Below, piece by piece: positions 26,989 to 36,829 of a stretch of DNA of 64,000 nt. Made by a program: the position numbers and the translations under genes. Every line of letters starts with the position of its first letter. Position 1 is the first letter of the stretch. The DNA is from SZUA-146 sp963922815. GTDB lineage: Bacteria; Pseudomonadota; Gammaproteobacteria; Steroidobacterales; SZUA-146. The notes under the pieces are model-generated. The model worked only from the letters and a program-made list of their open reading frames with translations, was not told the DNA's origin and did not search any database. The stretch spans positions 1 to 64,000 of the forward strand of contig CAWUKD010000003.1 in the NCBI GenBank assembly GCA_963922815.1, in the 5' to 3' direction.

Positions 26989-27729
26989 CTAAGCGGAATC
27001 GGTAATGGACAGGAAGTCGATAACCGCTACCGAAATGTTGTCGCCGCCACCACCGCGCAGTGCCAGTTCAACCAGCCGCTTGCAGGCCCGCTCCGGGTCG
27101 CTCTGATTCATGCCTTCCAGAATGTCATTGTCTTTGAGGTCTTTGTAAAGGCCATCGCTGCACAACATGATGCGATCGCGATTTTTAAGCGGTTGCAGGT
27201 TGGCGTCCAGATTCAGGGTGCTTGAGCCGCCAACGGCCCGCGTGATCACGTTGGCCATGGGATGTGATTCGGCGTCTTCTCTCGGGATTTCCCCCAGCGC
27301 AATCAGCTCTTCAACCTGACTGTGATCCCGGGTGATCTGTTCGAGCTTGCCGTCACGCAGCCGGTAGACCCGGCTGTCGCCGGCCCACAGGCACAGGCAG
27401 TAACGACGAAACGCCAGCAGCGCAACCACTGTGCTGCCGATGGTGCTGGATGAGCTTTGCGCTTTTTCAAACAGGGCCGTGTTAACGTCTTGCAACCGGT
27501 TCTCTACAGTCGCCAGAAAGACATCAGGTTCTGCGTCGCTTTTGACCTCGCCGAGCTGCTCCACAATCAGGCGGCTCGCGTAGTCTCCGGCCTGGTGACC
27601 ACCCATGCCGTCTGCGACCACCCACAGGCCCAGATGCGGGGCATCAAGAAAAGCGTCTTCGTTGACCTTTCGGACCAGACCAGGATCGGTCAGGGCCGCA
27701 GAACGCCACTCAAACGATTCGACAATCAT
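26989..27729 (-). CDS. PP2C-type Ser/Thr protein phosphatase
   Basis: The 246-aa protein is a bacterial PP2C/Stp-type metal-dependent phosphatase. Motifs are in order: VRKVNEDAFL, VVADGMGGHQAGDYAS (metal-binding Asp and the Gly-Gly), WAGDSRVYRLRDG, TRDHSQVEEL, MLCSDGLYKDL and GGGDNISVAV. It is cytosolic and lacks any extra domain. It heads the DUF1820-metallohydrolase-purL string. The cNMP-regulated kinase at 10.3 kb is a candidate opposing enzyme, though the two are 15 kb apart. Confidence 0.93.
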   Translation of the reverse strand: MIVESFEWRSAALTDPGLVRKVNEDAFLDAPHLGLWVVADGMGGHQAGDYASRLIVEQLGEVKSDAEPDVFLATVENRLQDVNTALFEKAQSSSSTIGSTVVALLAFRRYCLCLWAGDSRVYRLRDGKLEQITRDHSQVEELIALGEIPREDAESHPMANVITRAVGGSSTLNLDANLQPLKNRDRIMLCSDGLYKDLKDNDILEGMNQSDPERACKRLVELALRGGGGDNISVAVIDFLSITDSA

Positions 27730-27869
27730 GCGAAACGATCAGGCGAGGCAGACTGGGGATATCGCCCAAAACGACATCCGGCAGCTAAAACTGAACTTAG
27801 AACGGTTATCTGCATCGTATGATGTACGCCTAGTTTTTTGATTTAGTTAATATTGTCAAATCATTGCAT

Positions 27870-27965
<96 letters not shown>

Positions 27966-28002
27966 GTGACCGTGTCGGGGGGTCCCTGCTTCCCGATCGG
28001 GT

Positions 28003-28008
28003 ATGATA
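28003..28008 (-). promoter_or_regulatory. Candidate -10 element for tRNA-Ser
   Basis: TATCAT on the minus strand lies 37 nt before the tRNA 5' end. A weak -35 (TTTCCT) is 17 nt upstream of it. The same bases read TATGAT on the plus strand, shifted by one, so the element could also serve mltF. Low confidence. Confidence 0.3.
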
Positions 28009-28049
28009 TGCAATGAAGGGGGGATAGGAAAGACCGTAACCCGCTCTAT

Positions 28050-29528
28050 TTGCCTTATTTTGTAACTATTTTCCAATCGGGCCCATCTATTTTGAGATTC
28101 GCGCTTGTACTACTGTTGATGAATGCCTGTGCCTTCCTGAGCACGTGCAGTCAGATGCCGTCCGCACTTGAGCAAGTGCTCGATGCAGGAACGCTCAAAG
28201 TGGTCACGCGCAATGCCTCAACGACCTACTATTTCGGCAAGTCGGGCCCGACAGGCCTCGAATTCGACCTGGCCCAGGGGTTTGCGGATTATCTCGGCGT
28301 AGACCTTGAGCTGTACAACGCCGAGGAATTCACCGATATCCTGGGCGATGTGGCTTCATGGCGCGCCGATATGGCCGCTGCCGGTCTGACCATTACGCCC
28401 GCACGGGCAGCGCAGTACGCGTTTACGGATCCCTACCACACGGTCGATCAGGTTCTGGTTTACCGCATGGGTAAACGTCGCCCCCGATCCATTGAAGACG
28501 TTCTCGACGGACAGCTGGCAGTCACCGGTGGCAGCAGCTATGTAGAAACCCTGATGGCGCTGCAGCTCGCCAGCCCGGAGCTTCAATGGACAGAAATGGC
28601 CGACGCGGCATCGGCCGAAGAATTACTGCAGCGGGTTGCCAGTCGCGAGCTCGACTATACGGTTGTGGATAGCAACGACCTGAGTATCAATCAGAATTTC
28701 TTCCCGTCGCTCAGAGTCGGATTCAAGCTGGCCGAAAACGAACAGCTGGGATGGGCCTTCCGGCCCGTGCCCGATACCAGCCTGCTGGACGCGGCCAATG
28801 AGTACCTGGCCATGATCCGGGAAAGCGGCCGGCTCGACGAGCTGAAAGCCCGCTATTTCGACCGGGATCATTCGCTGGACTACGTGGGAACGCGAAAGTT
28901 TATCCGTCATGTCAAAGACCGGCTGCTGCGATACCAGTCGCTGTTTGAAGAGGCCGGAGAAACCTATGACGTGGACTGGCACCTGCTCGCCGCACAAGGC
29001 TATCAGGAGTCTCACTGGAATCCGGATGCGGTGTCTCCCACAGGCGTGCGCGGCCTGATGATGCTTACCCAGGCGACTGCCCGGCAGCTTGGCGTAGCCG
29101 ACCGGACGGACCCTCGCGAGTCGATCATGGGCGGAGCCCGATACCTGATGCGCCTTAAAAGCCGGATGCCGGAGCGCATCAAAGACCCGGACCGCACCTA
29201 CTTTGCCCTCGCGGCCTACAACGTAGGATTCCTGCACCTTGAGGACGCCCGCATCCTTACCCAGCGCGCCGGACGCAATCCGGATCTGTGGGAAGACGTA
29301 CGTAAGCATTTGCCGCTTCTGGCTCAGCAGAAATGGTACAGCCAGACCAAGCGTGGCTACGCCCGGGGCTGGGAGCCGGTCATTTATGTCGACAATATTC
29401 GCAGCTACTACGGCATTCTTGAATGGGCCATGTCGGACCGAAATCCCAGCGCGCGCTGGTTCGATCAGCAGCGCGACCTGTCAGACGACGGTGACAGCGG
29501 CGCCGGTGAAATCAGCGCCCTGCCCTGA
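28050..29528 (+). CDS. mltF: Membrane-bound lytic murein transglycosylase MltF
   Basis: MltF cleaves peptidoglycan glycan strands with formation of anhydromuropeptides. The N-terminal half is a solute-binding-protein type 3 domain (about residues 45-285: LKVVTRNASTTYYFG and AADMAAAGLTITPARA). The C-terminal half is an SLT lysozyme-like domain with the catalytic Glu in AAQGYQESHWNPDAVS and GVRGLMMLTQATA. The start is uncertain: TTG at 28050 is the longest frame, and TTG at 28092 gives a shorter signal sequence (MRFALVLLLMNAC). No good Shine-Dalgarno precedes either. Confidence 0.92.
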   Translation: MPYFVTIFQSGPSILRFALVLLLMNACAFLSTCSQMPSALEQVLDAGTLKVVTRNASTTYYFGKSGPTGLEFDLAQGFADYLGVDLELYNAEEFTDILGDVASWRADMAAAGLTITPARAAQYAFTDPYHTVDQVLVYRMGKRRPRSIEDVLDGQLAVTGGSSYVETLMALQLASPELQWTEMADAASAEELLQRVASRELDYTVVDSNDLSINQNFFPSLRVGFKLAENEQLGWAFRPVPDTSLLDAANEYLAMIRESGRLDELKARYFDRDHSLDYVGTRKFIRHVKDRLLRYQSLFEEAGETYDVDWHLLAAQGYQESHWNPDAVSPTGVRGLMMLTQATARQLGVADRTDPRESIMGGARYLMRLKSRMPERIKDPDRTYFALAAYNVGFLHLEDARILTQRAGRNPDLWEDVRKHLPLLAQQKWYSQTKRGYARGWEPVIYVDNIRSYYGILEWAMSDRNPSARWFDQQRDLSDDGDSGAGEISALP

Positions 29529-29555
29529 ACGCCATCAGGATGACCCCGGAGCAGG

Positions 29556-30011
29556 CTACCTCCTGGACTTGAAAAAAGTTTTAAGAAGCCCGGACGCCTC
29601 TGACTCGCACACCCCCGATGACACCAGCACCCGGTGATTCAGTGCCGAATGGTCCACCACATCCAGCACGCTTCCGGCCGCTCCGGCCTTTGGATCATCA
29701 ACCGCATACACCAGTCGCTCGATGCGGGCATGGAGCATCGCGCCAGCGCACATCGTGCACGGCTCCAGCGTGCAGTAAAGCGTCGCACCCGGAAAACGGT
29801 GGTTGCCGGTTTGGGCACCGGCGTCACGCAAGGCCAGAATTTCAGCATGCGCTGAACAGTCGTGCAGAGCAATAGTCTGATTAAAACCTCGCCCAACAAT
29901 CGCACCGTCAATGACTAACAGGGCTCCCACGGGAACTTCCCCCCGGTCCGACGCCTGTTGCGCAAGGACCAGAGCCTCCTGCATAAAAATTTTATCCTGT
30001 TCACGATTCAC
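29556..30011 (-). CDS. tadA: tRNA adenosine(34) deaminase
   Basis: TadA converts A34 to inosine in the tRNA-Arg(ACG) anticodon. The 151-aa protein has the zinc motifs HAE in CSAHAEILAL and PCTMCAGA in CTLEPCTMCAGAML. The GTG at 30011 (VNREQDK) was chosen because GGGAGG lies 5 nt before it; an upstream in-frame ATG at 30038 has no such site. It is convergent with mltF, whose stop is 27 bp away. Confidence 0.95.
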   Translation of the reverse strand: MNREQDKIFMQEALVLAQQASDRGEVPVGALLVIDGAIVGRGFNQTIALHDCSAHAEILALRDAGAQTGNHRFPGATLYCTLEPCTMCAGAMLHARIERLVYAVDDPKAGAAGSVLDVVDHSALNHRVLVSSGVCESEASGLLKTFFKSRR

Positions 30012-30136
30012 AGCTGCCTCCCGGCGGCCATAAAACATGACGCTTCCAAACGAATTGATTCATGTTGTTCATACGTTCGGCACCCGTCGCTCTTTGAGAT
30101 CGAATCAACCATAAATTCACCGCCGACGCGCGAAGC

Positions 30137-30487
30137 TCAGAAGGTGCGCTCTACGGTGACACCGGCTTCGTCGGCATTGCTGATCGCCTGAGGTTTGCCA
30201 ACCTTGACGACGATTTTCGACAACTCGAATCTTCCGGTGAGCAGTTCGCAAATCGAATTGGCCAGCTTCTCAACCAGCAGGAACTCAGAGTTTTGCACGA
30301 ATTCGGTGACCAGTTCGGCGACAGTCTGGTAATCAAGCGCGTCATCAATTTCGTCACTGTCTTCAGTGATTTCCTGCTTTGGATAGAGCTTGAGCGAAAT
30401 CCGGATGGTTTGCCTGTTATTCCTCTCCCACTCGTGAATCCCGATAATGGCTTCGACACTCAGGTTTTTTAAATATACGTACAGCAT
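30137..30487 (-). CDS. folB: Dihydroneopterin aldolase family protein
   Basis: FolB-type enzymes cleave 7,8-dihydroneopterin in folate synthesis or epimerise its triphosphate. The 116-aa protein has the family pattern IIGIHEWERNNRQTI with the conserved Glu, and LDYQTVAELV and LVEKLANSICELL with the catalytic Lys. The sequence does not settle aldolase versus epimerase. It follows the large AAA/TPR gene by 13 bp, so the two are probably cotranscribed. Confidence 0.9.
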   Translation of the reverse strand: MLYVYLKNLSVEAIIGIHEWERNNRQTIRISLKLYPKQEITEDSDEIDDALDYQTVAELVTEFVQNSEFLLVEKLANSICELLTGRFELSKIVVKVGKPQAISNADEAGVTVERTF

Positions 30488-30500
30488 CTTGTCACCTCTC

Positions 30501-33212
30501 TCAGCCAGCTGATTTATCCATGATCGCCAGGTTAATTGGAACGCCCGTCAGGAATGTTTCTCGTCTGTTCGCGTCATGTATCGACTCGGACTTGCGAATG
30601 ACCTCGGCACGCGCCCTGGCAAAGTACGACGTGGCCTCCTGCTCTTTTCCTGCTGCGTGTAACACGCGCCCATAGTGAAACAAAATTTCTTCCTGTCGCA
30701 GCGCAGGCATCTGGCCTTCGGATTCTACCAGCTCGATGGCTTCTTTCCCGAACAGCAGCGCGGCATCGACATTACCAATTCGCAGCTGATATCGACTCAT
30801 CAGACTCAGTGCCATCACTTCACTGCGCACCAAACCGGACTCTCTGGATTTGGTAATACTTCGATACAGCACGCTGAACGCCTTGTCCGATTCAAACGGC
30901 GTTACGGCCTCGTCGATCAAATACTCAGCGTACTGGTTTCGCACCAGCGACACGAGATCCTCCTGATCCAGCTTTTCACTCAGCACCTCACCGCGTGCCA
31001 GCCATTTTTGAGCGTTACCTACATCGCGTTTTTCCAGGTAAAGCTTGCCGAGCAACGCCATATTGCAGGCAATCCATGGATGACTCAGATCCTTTTTATT
31101 CGTCTTGGTAACGCCGTCCAGCAATATTTGTTCAGCCTCATCAAACCTTCCTTCGACGATGAGTAATTGCGACAGGTAGTTTTGCGCCTGAATCAGGTCG
31201 TTCTCCATTTGCATGTCGAGCAATCCATCGAATCCCTTTCGAAGATAGTCCTCCGCAACATCAAACTCGCCGCTATCGAATTCTCCTACTCCGACGTAAA
31301 CCAGCAAGAGATTAAAGTAACGCTTAACATCTACCGAATCGGCGTCCTTCATGGCAGGCGCCAGCTCTTTCTCATACACCTCCAGAGCCTGTCTTCGCAC
31401 GGTCAGGCTTTCACGAAGATTCTCCTTTGCCAGTTGACTACCCAGTTGCAGCATGGTGAAAACCAGGGTCGTTGGGTCGTCGACCTGTTCGGCAATATGT
31501 ACCGCTTCGCGAAGATGGCCCATCGCTTTGGCCGTCTCGCCAATACCGACCAGCAGATGGCCGTGCAATGCCTTGAGGTTGGCAAGTGCGATGGTGTCTT
31601 CCAGTTCGGCAGCAACTCTTTCTGCCGTGGATGCCACATCAATGCGTTTCAGGCGATTTTCGCGGTCCCCGGACCCTTTGGCAGCCAGCAGCAGCAGCAA
31701 TGACAACTCAACCGTCAGCCGTGACGTCTGGTCACCGTCAGAAAGCTGCTGCAGCGATGCGAGACCTTTGTGACACAGATTCACGGCCTCCTGAACAGCA
31801 CCATCCTTATACGAGGATCTTGCCGCAATACGATAAAAATCTGCCGCGGATTCGTGTTGTAGCCCCTGCTCAAAATGATGCGCAATGTCGATCAGAAGCT
31901 TGCGAGGAGCGCGGCCCTTGTCATGCCAGGTTTGCTGCAGAGCTTCGGCGACTTCCTGATGATAGAGAATTTTCTGACGTGGCGTTAATCTCGCATAAAG
32001 AGCCTGGTGCAGCAGAACGTGTTCAAACATATAAAGCTCAGACTTGTTCTGCACCCAGTCTTCGCCATCCTGCACCGAAATGAGATTGTGCCGGTCTCGA
32101 ACCCGGCGAAGCCGCGTGAGGACATCGTGTTCGCGACTGTCCAGCAGTCTGGCAAGCACAACGGAGAGAAACTTTGGTCCCTGTACGGCGCCAATCTCCA
32201 GCAGCTCTCTTTCATCATCCAGAAGCTGGGAAATGCGCTGTTCGACCAGGGCCTCGACGCTTTCAGGCACAGGCAGCGCAGCCAGCTCACCCTGAACGGA
32301 CCACTCTTCGCCATCGACTGATATTTCTCCTGCGAGTTTGAAGTGTCCATCTTTGGTACTGACGATCTTTTCAAGTTCCAGCAGACTCAGGTATTGCTCG
32401 ACGAACATGGGATGACCCGATGAGATATGCATTAACCAGCCAATAAACTCATCCGGCACGTGTGGCCCGTATCGTTTCTTCGTGTACCGCTCAACTTCGG
32501 CTCTTGGCAGCACGTTCAGCTGTATATTATTCGCGTGGCCACGTGTCACAGCTTCCAGAATTGCGGCGCGAAGCCGATGGTTTTCGCCAACGTGAGTGGC
32601 TCGGTACGTAACCACCAGGACCACGTTCTGAGACAGAATTTTGGGAATCAGCCGGCGCACTAACTGGCAGGACGTCTCGTCAATCCAGTGCGCGTCTTCA
32701 ACCATGAGTACGAGCACATCATGCTCTTGCGCGATTCTCGCCACCGTATTGCAATACTGTGTGGACATGGTCTCGATCTGCTCTTCCGCACTCTTCTTCA
32801 ACAGCAGCTCGCTGGTCAGTTTCGCGGTTCTGTATGTCGCGCCAATGGTAGAGCCCACAAAAGGAATGACCTGCAGCCAGTCGGCTGCCGTTTCAGACGC
32901 AATTTTCTTAAGCAGGTTACCGGAGTCCGGTTTGAGGTTCTTGGTCGCCAGCGTCTCAAATATCTCGAGCAAAGGCTGATAGGCGCTGGTTTCGCCCGTT
33001 TGTTCGTAGCAGTAGCCAATCGCCACATTCTCGTGAGTACACAGACCTTGCGCTACCGCCTCACTGATGGCCTCTGCGACAAGTGAGGACTTACCGATCC
33101 CTGGCGGACCGTCCAGGAAAACCGTGCTGCCCTGCTGGTTTCGGGCTTGCCCTATGCGCGCCACAAGATCTTTGATCTCTTGCTCTCTGCCAACGTATAG
33201 CGAATCACCCAC
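30501..33212 (-). CDS. Large AAA-type ATPase with TPR repeats (STAND-like)
   Basis: The 903-aa protein has an N-terminal AAA_16/STAND ATPase: YVGREQEIKDL, Walker A DGPPGIGKSSL, Walker B LVLMVEDAHWID and VVLVVTYRATH. From about residue 450 onward it is made of degenerate TPR-like helices. This architecture is known from MalT-type regulators and from adenylate cyclases with an AAA-TPR tail, but here there is neither an N-terminal cyclase domain nor a C-terminal HTH. The GTG at 33212 was chosen because GGGGGG lies 5 nt before it. It is upstream of folB. Ligand and output are unknown; it could act as a signalling scaffold or lack its partner domain. Confidence 0.82.
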   Translation of the reverse strand: MGDSLYVGREQEIKDLVARIGQARNQQGSTVFLDGPPGIGKSSLVAEAISEAVAQGLCTHENVAIGYCYEQTGETSAYQPLLEIFETLATKNLKPDSGNLLKKIASETAADWLQVIPFVGSTIGATYRTAKLTSELLLKKSAEEQIETMSTQYCNTVARIAQEHDVLVLMVEDAHWIDETSCQLVRRLIPKILSQNVVLVVTYRATHVGENHRLRAAILEAVTRGHANNIQLNVLPRAEVERYTKKRYGPHVPDEFIGWLMHISSGHPMFVEQYLSLLELEKIVSTKDGHFKLAGEISVDGEEWSVQGELAALPVPESVEALVEQRISQLLDDERELLEIGAVQGPKFLSVVLARLLDSREHDVLTRLRRVRDRHNLISVQDGEDWVQNKSELYMFEHVLLHQALYARLTPRQKILYHQEVAEALQQTWHDKGRAPRKLLIDIAHHFEQGLQHESAADFYRIAARSSYKDGAVQEAVNLCHKGLASLQQLSDGDQTSRLTVELSLLLLLAAKGSGDRENRLKRIDVASTAERVAAELEDTIALANLKALHGHLLVGIGETAKAMGHLREAVHIAEQVDDPTTLVFTMLQLGSQLAKENLRESLTVRRQALEVYEKELAPAMKDADSVDVKRYFNLLLVYVGVGEFDSGEFDVAEDYLRKGFDGLLDMQMENDLIQAQNYLSQLLIVEGRFDEAEQILLDGVTKTNKKDLSHPWIACNMALLGKLYLEKRDVGNAQKWLARGEVLSEKLDQEDLVSLVRNQYAEYLIDEAVTPFESDKAFSVLYRSITKSRESGLVRSEVMALSLMSRYQLRIGNVDAALLFGKEAIELVESEGQMPALRQEEILFHYGRVLHAAGKEQEATSYFARARAEVIRKSESIHDANRRETFLTGVPINLAIMDKSAG

Positions 33213-33558
33213 GACTACCCCCCTTCTCTTTACGATTGCGCGCACTGATTTCCAGGCGCCGTAAAATCTGGCTTATGGTGTATTAGTGGCCACCGACCAA
33301 CCGTCGAAACGCGTGGTCGGGTCCTGTTTGCACCAGCTTGAATCCCAAGCATAGATCACTTGGCGGACAAAAACCGGGCCGATGAGCCTGTATGCCGCGA
33401 CCGGGCGCTGCTTTACAGAAGCGCGCCGGGTCTTTGTTTACGGAAATCCAGGGTTCTCGCTCAACGCCAATAAGCGGGCAAAGCCGGTCGCGTCAGCTAC
33501 AGGTCATGATGAAGGGCCACGAAAACGCCCGGCGTTTCCGGCAATAGATCGAGTGGTG
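33213..33558 (-). other. 346-bp gene-free gap, AAA/TPR gene to guaA
   Basis: No gene is supported here. An inverted repeat AAACGC-3 nt-GCGTTT at 33523-33537 lies just after the guaA stop and may be a weak terminator. The AAA/TPR promoter should lie between about 33230 and 33320, but no clear promoter hexamers stand out. A plus-strand open frame crosses the gap into the guaA antisense; it has no family match. Confidence 0.4.
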
Positions 33559-35136
33559 TTATTCCCACTCGATCGTGGCAGGAGGCTTGCTGGAAATATC
33601 GTAGGTCACGCGACTGACGCCGTCTACTTCGTTGATGATGCGGCGAGAAACGTGTTCCAGAAATTCATACGGCAGGCGCGAACAGTGCGCCGTCATAAAA
33701 TCAATGGTATTGACGCTGCGCAACGAGATGACCCATTCGTAGCGACGATAGTCGCCGACAACTCCAACCGATCTGACCGGCAGGAAAACCGCAAACGCCT
33801 GGCTCACCTCGTCATACAAACCATGGGCCCGCAGTTCACTAATAAATATGTGATCCGCTCGTCGCAATATATCGGCAAATTCCGCTTTGACCTCGCCAAG
33901 AATACGCACGCCAAGTCCGGGACCTGGAAATGGATGCCGCATAACCATTTCCTGAGGCAGGCCCAGTTCCAGGCCCAACCGGCGCACTTCATCCTTGAAC
34001 AGCTCACGAAGCGGCTCCACCAGCTTCAGATTCATTTTCTCCGGCAGACCGCCGACGTTGTGGTGAGACTTGATCACTTTGGCTTTACCTGTTTTGGATC
34101 CGGCCGATTCAATCACATCCGGATAGATCGTTCCTTGAGCAAGCCATTTAACGCCGTCAATTTTCTTCGCTTCTTCGTCAAAAACCTCAATGAAGCAGCG
34201 CCCGATCACTTTGCGTTTGTCTTCCGGATCGGTTACGCCGGCAAGTTCGCCGAAGAAACGTTCGCTGGCATCAACGCGAATCACTTTAACGCCCATGTTC
34301 CTGGCAAACGTTTCCATGACCTGGTCGCCTTCCTGGTACCGCAACAATCCGGTATCCACGAAAACGCACGTGAGCTGATCGCCAATAGCGCGAGCGAGCA
34401 ACGCCGCCACAACCGACGAATCGACGCCGCCTGACAGTCCCAGCAGCACATGATCGTCGCCCACCTGCCCGCGGACATGCGTGATGCTGTCTTCAATAAT
34501 GTTCGCCGGTGTCCACAGGGCCCGGCATTCGCACAGATCGGTGATGAAACGGGACAGTATTTCCTGGCCCTGTTTGGTATGCGTGACTTCAGGATGAAAC
34601 TGAACGCCAAAGTATCTGCGCGACTCATTCCACATGGCCGCAATCGGCGCATTATCCGAACTACCCACGGTAACAAACCCGTCCGGCAGCGCCGTGACCC
34701 GATCGCCGTGGCTCATCCACACATCGAGCGCCGGAGCCTTTGCTGAATCGGAATCGTCAAGCCCGTCGAGCAGTGGACACGACCCGGTGACCGCCAGTTC
34801 TGCGTAGCCAAATTCGGCGTCATGCCCGCCTTCCACGCTACCGCCCAGCTGCGTCGCCATGGTTTGCATGCCGTAGCAAATACCCAGAATCGGCACGCCC
34901 GCGCGAAACACGGCTTCCGGTGCGAACGGCGCATCGTCGCCAATCGCCGATTCCGGTCCGCCCGACAGGATGATCCCGGCCGGAGCAAAATCAACGATAT
35001 CCTGATCATCGACATCCCAGGGATGGATTTCACAGTAGACGCCGGCTTCCCTGACGCGTCGCGCGATGAGCTGGGTGTACTGACCGCCGAAATCCAGAAT
35101 CAGAAGCCGGGATGCGTGAATATCAGGATGAGTCAT
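33559..35136 (-). CDS. guaA: GMP synthase (glutamine-hydrolysing)
   Basis: GuaA aminates XMP to GMP. The N-terminal class I glutaminase has the Cys nucleophile in GICYGMQTM and the His/Glu pair in QFHPEVTHT. The ATP-pyrophosphatase domain has GLSGGVDSS and the C-terminal dimerisation domain follows (RVTYDISSKPPATIEWE at the very end). At 525 aa the length is normal. It lies 11 bp after guaB, the standard guaBA operon. Confidence 0.98.
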   Translation of the reverse strand: MTHPDIHASRLLILDFGGQYTQLIARRVREAGVYCEIHPWDVDDQDIVDFAPAGIILSGGPESAIGDDAPFAPEAVFRAGVPILGICYGMQTMATQLGGSVEGGHDAEFGYAELAVTGSCPLLDGLDDSDSAKAPALDVWMSHGDRVTALPDGFVTVGSSDNAPIAAMWNESRRYFGVQFHPEVTHTKQGQEILSRFITDLCECRALWTPANIIEDSITHVRGQVGDDHVLLGLSGGVDSSVVAALLARAIGDQLTCVFVDTGLLRYQEGDQVMETFARNMGVKVIRVDASERFFGELAGVTDPEDKRKVIGRCFIEVFDEEAKKIDGVKWLAQGTIYPDVIESAGSKTGKAKVIKSHHNVGGLPEKMNLKLVEPLRELFKDEVRRLGLELGLPQEMVMRHPFPGPGLGVRILGEVKAEFADILRRADHIFISELRAHGLYDEVSQAFAVFLPVRSVGVVGDYRRYEWVISLRSVNTIDFMTAHCSRLPYEFLEHVSRRIINEVDGVSRVTYDISSKPPATIEWE

Positions 35137-35147
35137 GCAAGGTGTCC

Positions 35148-36617
35148 TTAGCGGTTGGAGCGATAGTTCGGCGCTTCTTTAGTGATTGTGACGTCATGAA
35201 CGTGGCTTTCCTGCACGCCGGCATTGGTGATGCGAACAAAACGAGGCTTGGTGCGCATTTCTTCAATCGTATGACTACCGGTGTACCCCATCGCAGATCG
35301 CACCCCGCCGAGCAGCTGGTGAATGATGCCAAGCAGGGAACCTTTGTACGGCACACGACCTTCAATGCCTTCAGGAACAAGCTTTTCCACTTCGTCCGTT
35401 TTGTCCTGGAAGTAGCGGTCGGAAGAACCGTGTATTTCAGCCATGGCCCCGAGAGACCCCATGCCGCGATACGACTTGTATGAACGTCCCTGAAACAGTT
35501 CAACCTGTCCCGGAGATTCATCGGTACCGGCAAACAGCCCACCCAGCATGACCGAATGCGCTCCGGCCGCCAGGGCTTTGGCTATGTCGCCCGAGTAGCG
35601 AATACCGCCGTCGGCAATCAGCGGAATGCCGCTTCGTTCCAGCTCGGCCGCTACATTGGACACGGCAGACACCTGCGGCACGCCCACACCAGCGACCATC
35701 CGGGTCGTGCAAATTGAACCTGGCCCTATGCCTACCTTCACGGCATTCGCCCCGGCCGTAACCAGCGCGCGCGCCGCCTCGGCCGTCACGATGTTGCCAC
35801 CTACAATCTGCAGGTCGCTGTAGGTGCCGCGAATACGCTTGATGGTGTCCAGCACGCCGCGCGTGTGTCCGTGACTGGTGTCAACAATCACCACGTCCAC
35901 GCCCGCATCGACCAACGCACCAACGCGATCCATCGTATCCGCGGCGGTACCCACGGCTGCACCCACTCGCAGACTGCCTTCGCTGTCTTTACAGGCGCTT
36001 GGGAACTCCGAGGCTTTTTCAAAATCTTTTACGGTGATCATGCCGCTAAGTTCAAAGTTGTCGTTGACGACCAGCACTTTTTCGATGCGATGCTTGTGCA
36101 GCAACGCCAGCACTTCTTCCTTGGGTGCGTTTTCACTCACGGTGATCAGGTCGTCTTTGCCCGTCATGACGGAAGTGATGGGCACATCCAGCTCGGTTAC
36201 AAAGCGCAGGTCACGGCGAGTGACAATACCCACCGTGTCCTTGCCGTCCACTACCGGCAGTCCGGAAATATTGTGCTTGCGGGTCAGCTTCAATACTTCG
36301 CGAACGGTATGCTTCGGTGTGACCGTAATCGGGTCGGTGATGACGCCGCTCTCGAATTTCTTGACCCTGGATACCTCCAGCGCCTGGGCTTCGATCGACA
36401 TGTTTTTGTGCACAATACCGATACCGCCTTCCTGAGCCAGAGCAATGGCCAGGCGTGCCTCGGTCACCGTATCCATGGCCGCGGACAGCAGCGGAACGTT
36501 CAGCGAAATATCGGTGGTGAGCTTGGTAACGAGACTGACATCCCTGGGCAGCACGTCTGAATAGGCGGGCTGAAGCAGGACGTCGTCAAAAGTAAGGGCT
36601 TCTTCTTCTAGGCGCAT
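35148..36617 (-). CDS. guaB: IMP dehydrogenase
   Basis: GuaB oxidises IMP to XMP with NAD. The TIM-barrel holds the catalytic Cys in GPGSICTTRMVAG, with two CBS domains inserted (about residues 95-205). The flap region carries YRGMGSLGAM. The ATG at 36617 (MRLEEEALTFDDVLL) is preceded by GGAGAG 6 nt upstream and gives 489 aa, the usual length. It heads guaBA and is divergent from xseA. Confidence 0.98.
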   Translation of the reverse strand: MRLEEEALTFDDVLLQPAYSDVLPRDVSLVTKLTTDISLNVPLLSAAMDTVTEARLAIALAQEGGIGIVHKNMSIEAQALEVSRVKKFESGVITDPITVTPKHTVREVLKLTRKHNISGLPVVDGKDTVGIVTRRDLRFVTELDVPITSVMTGKDDLITVSENAPKEEVLALLHKHRIEKVLVVNDNFELSGMITVKDFEKASEFPSACKDSEGSLRVGAAVGTAADTMDRVGALVDAGVDVVIVDTSHGHTRGVLDTIKRIRGTYSDLQIVGGNIVTAEAARALVTAGANAVKVGIGPGSICTTRMVAGVGVPQVSAVSNVAAELERSGIPLIADGGIRYSGDIAKALAAGAHSVMLGGLFAGTDESPGQVELFQGRSYKSYRGMGSLGAMAEIHGSSDRYFQDKTDEVEKLVPEGIEGRVPYKGSLLGIIHQLLGGVRSAMGYTGSHTIEEMRTKPRFVRITNAGVQESHVHDVTITKEAPNYRSNR

Positions 36618-36829
36618 TTCGATCTCTCCAGTTTCACCCTCCGCGCAAAAGGCCACAGCGGCCAGACGGGGAGAACGAATATGGCGGCCCCGCGCGGCTC
36701 AGGCCGCGGACCAACTATGGGGAGAATGCGGCGCAGATACGGCGCGCTGCCGGGTAAAATTAGCCCGCGACTATACCCATAAGCACTCATCAGGTAAACC
36801 AACCTTTGGCCTTTGCCTCGCCCCGGAGT

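Noticed and set aside
33382..34434. 350-aa open frame antisense to guaA and running into the gap
   Set aside because: No recognisable motif; the guaA protein is full length and its sequence accounts for the frame.
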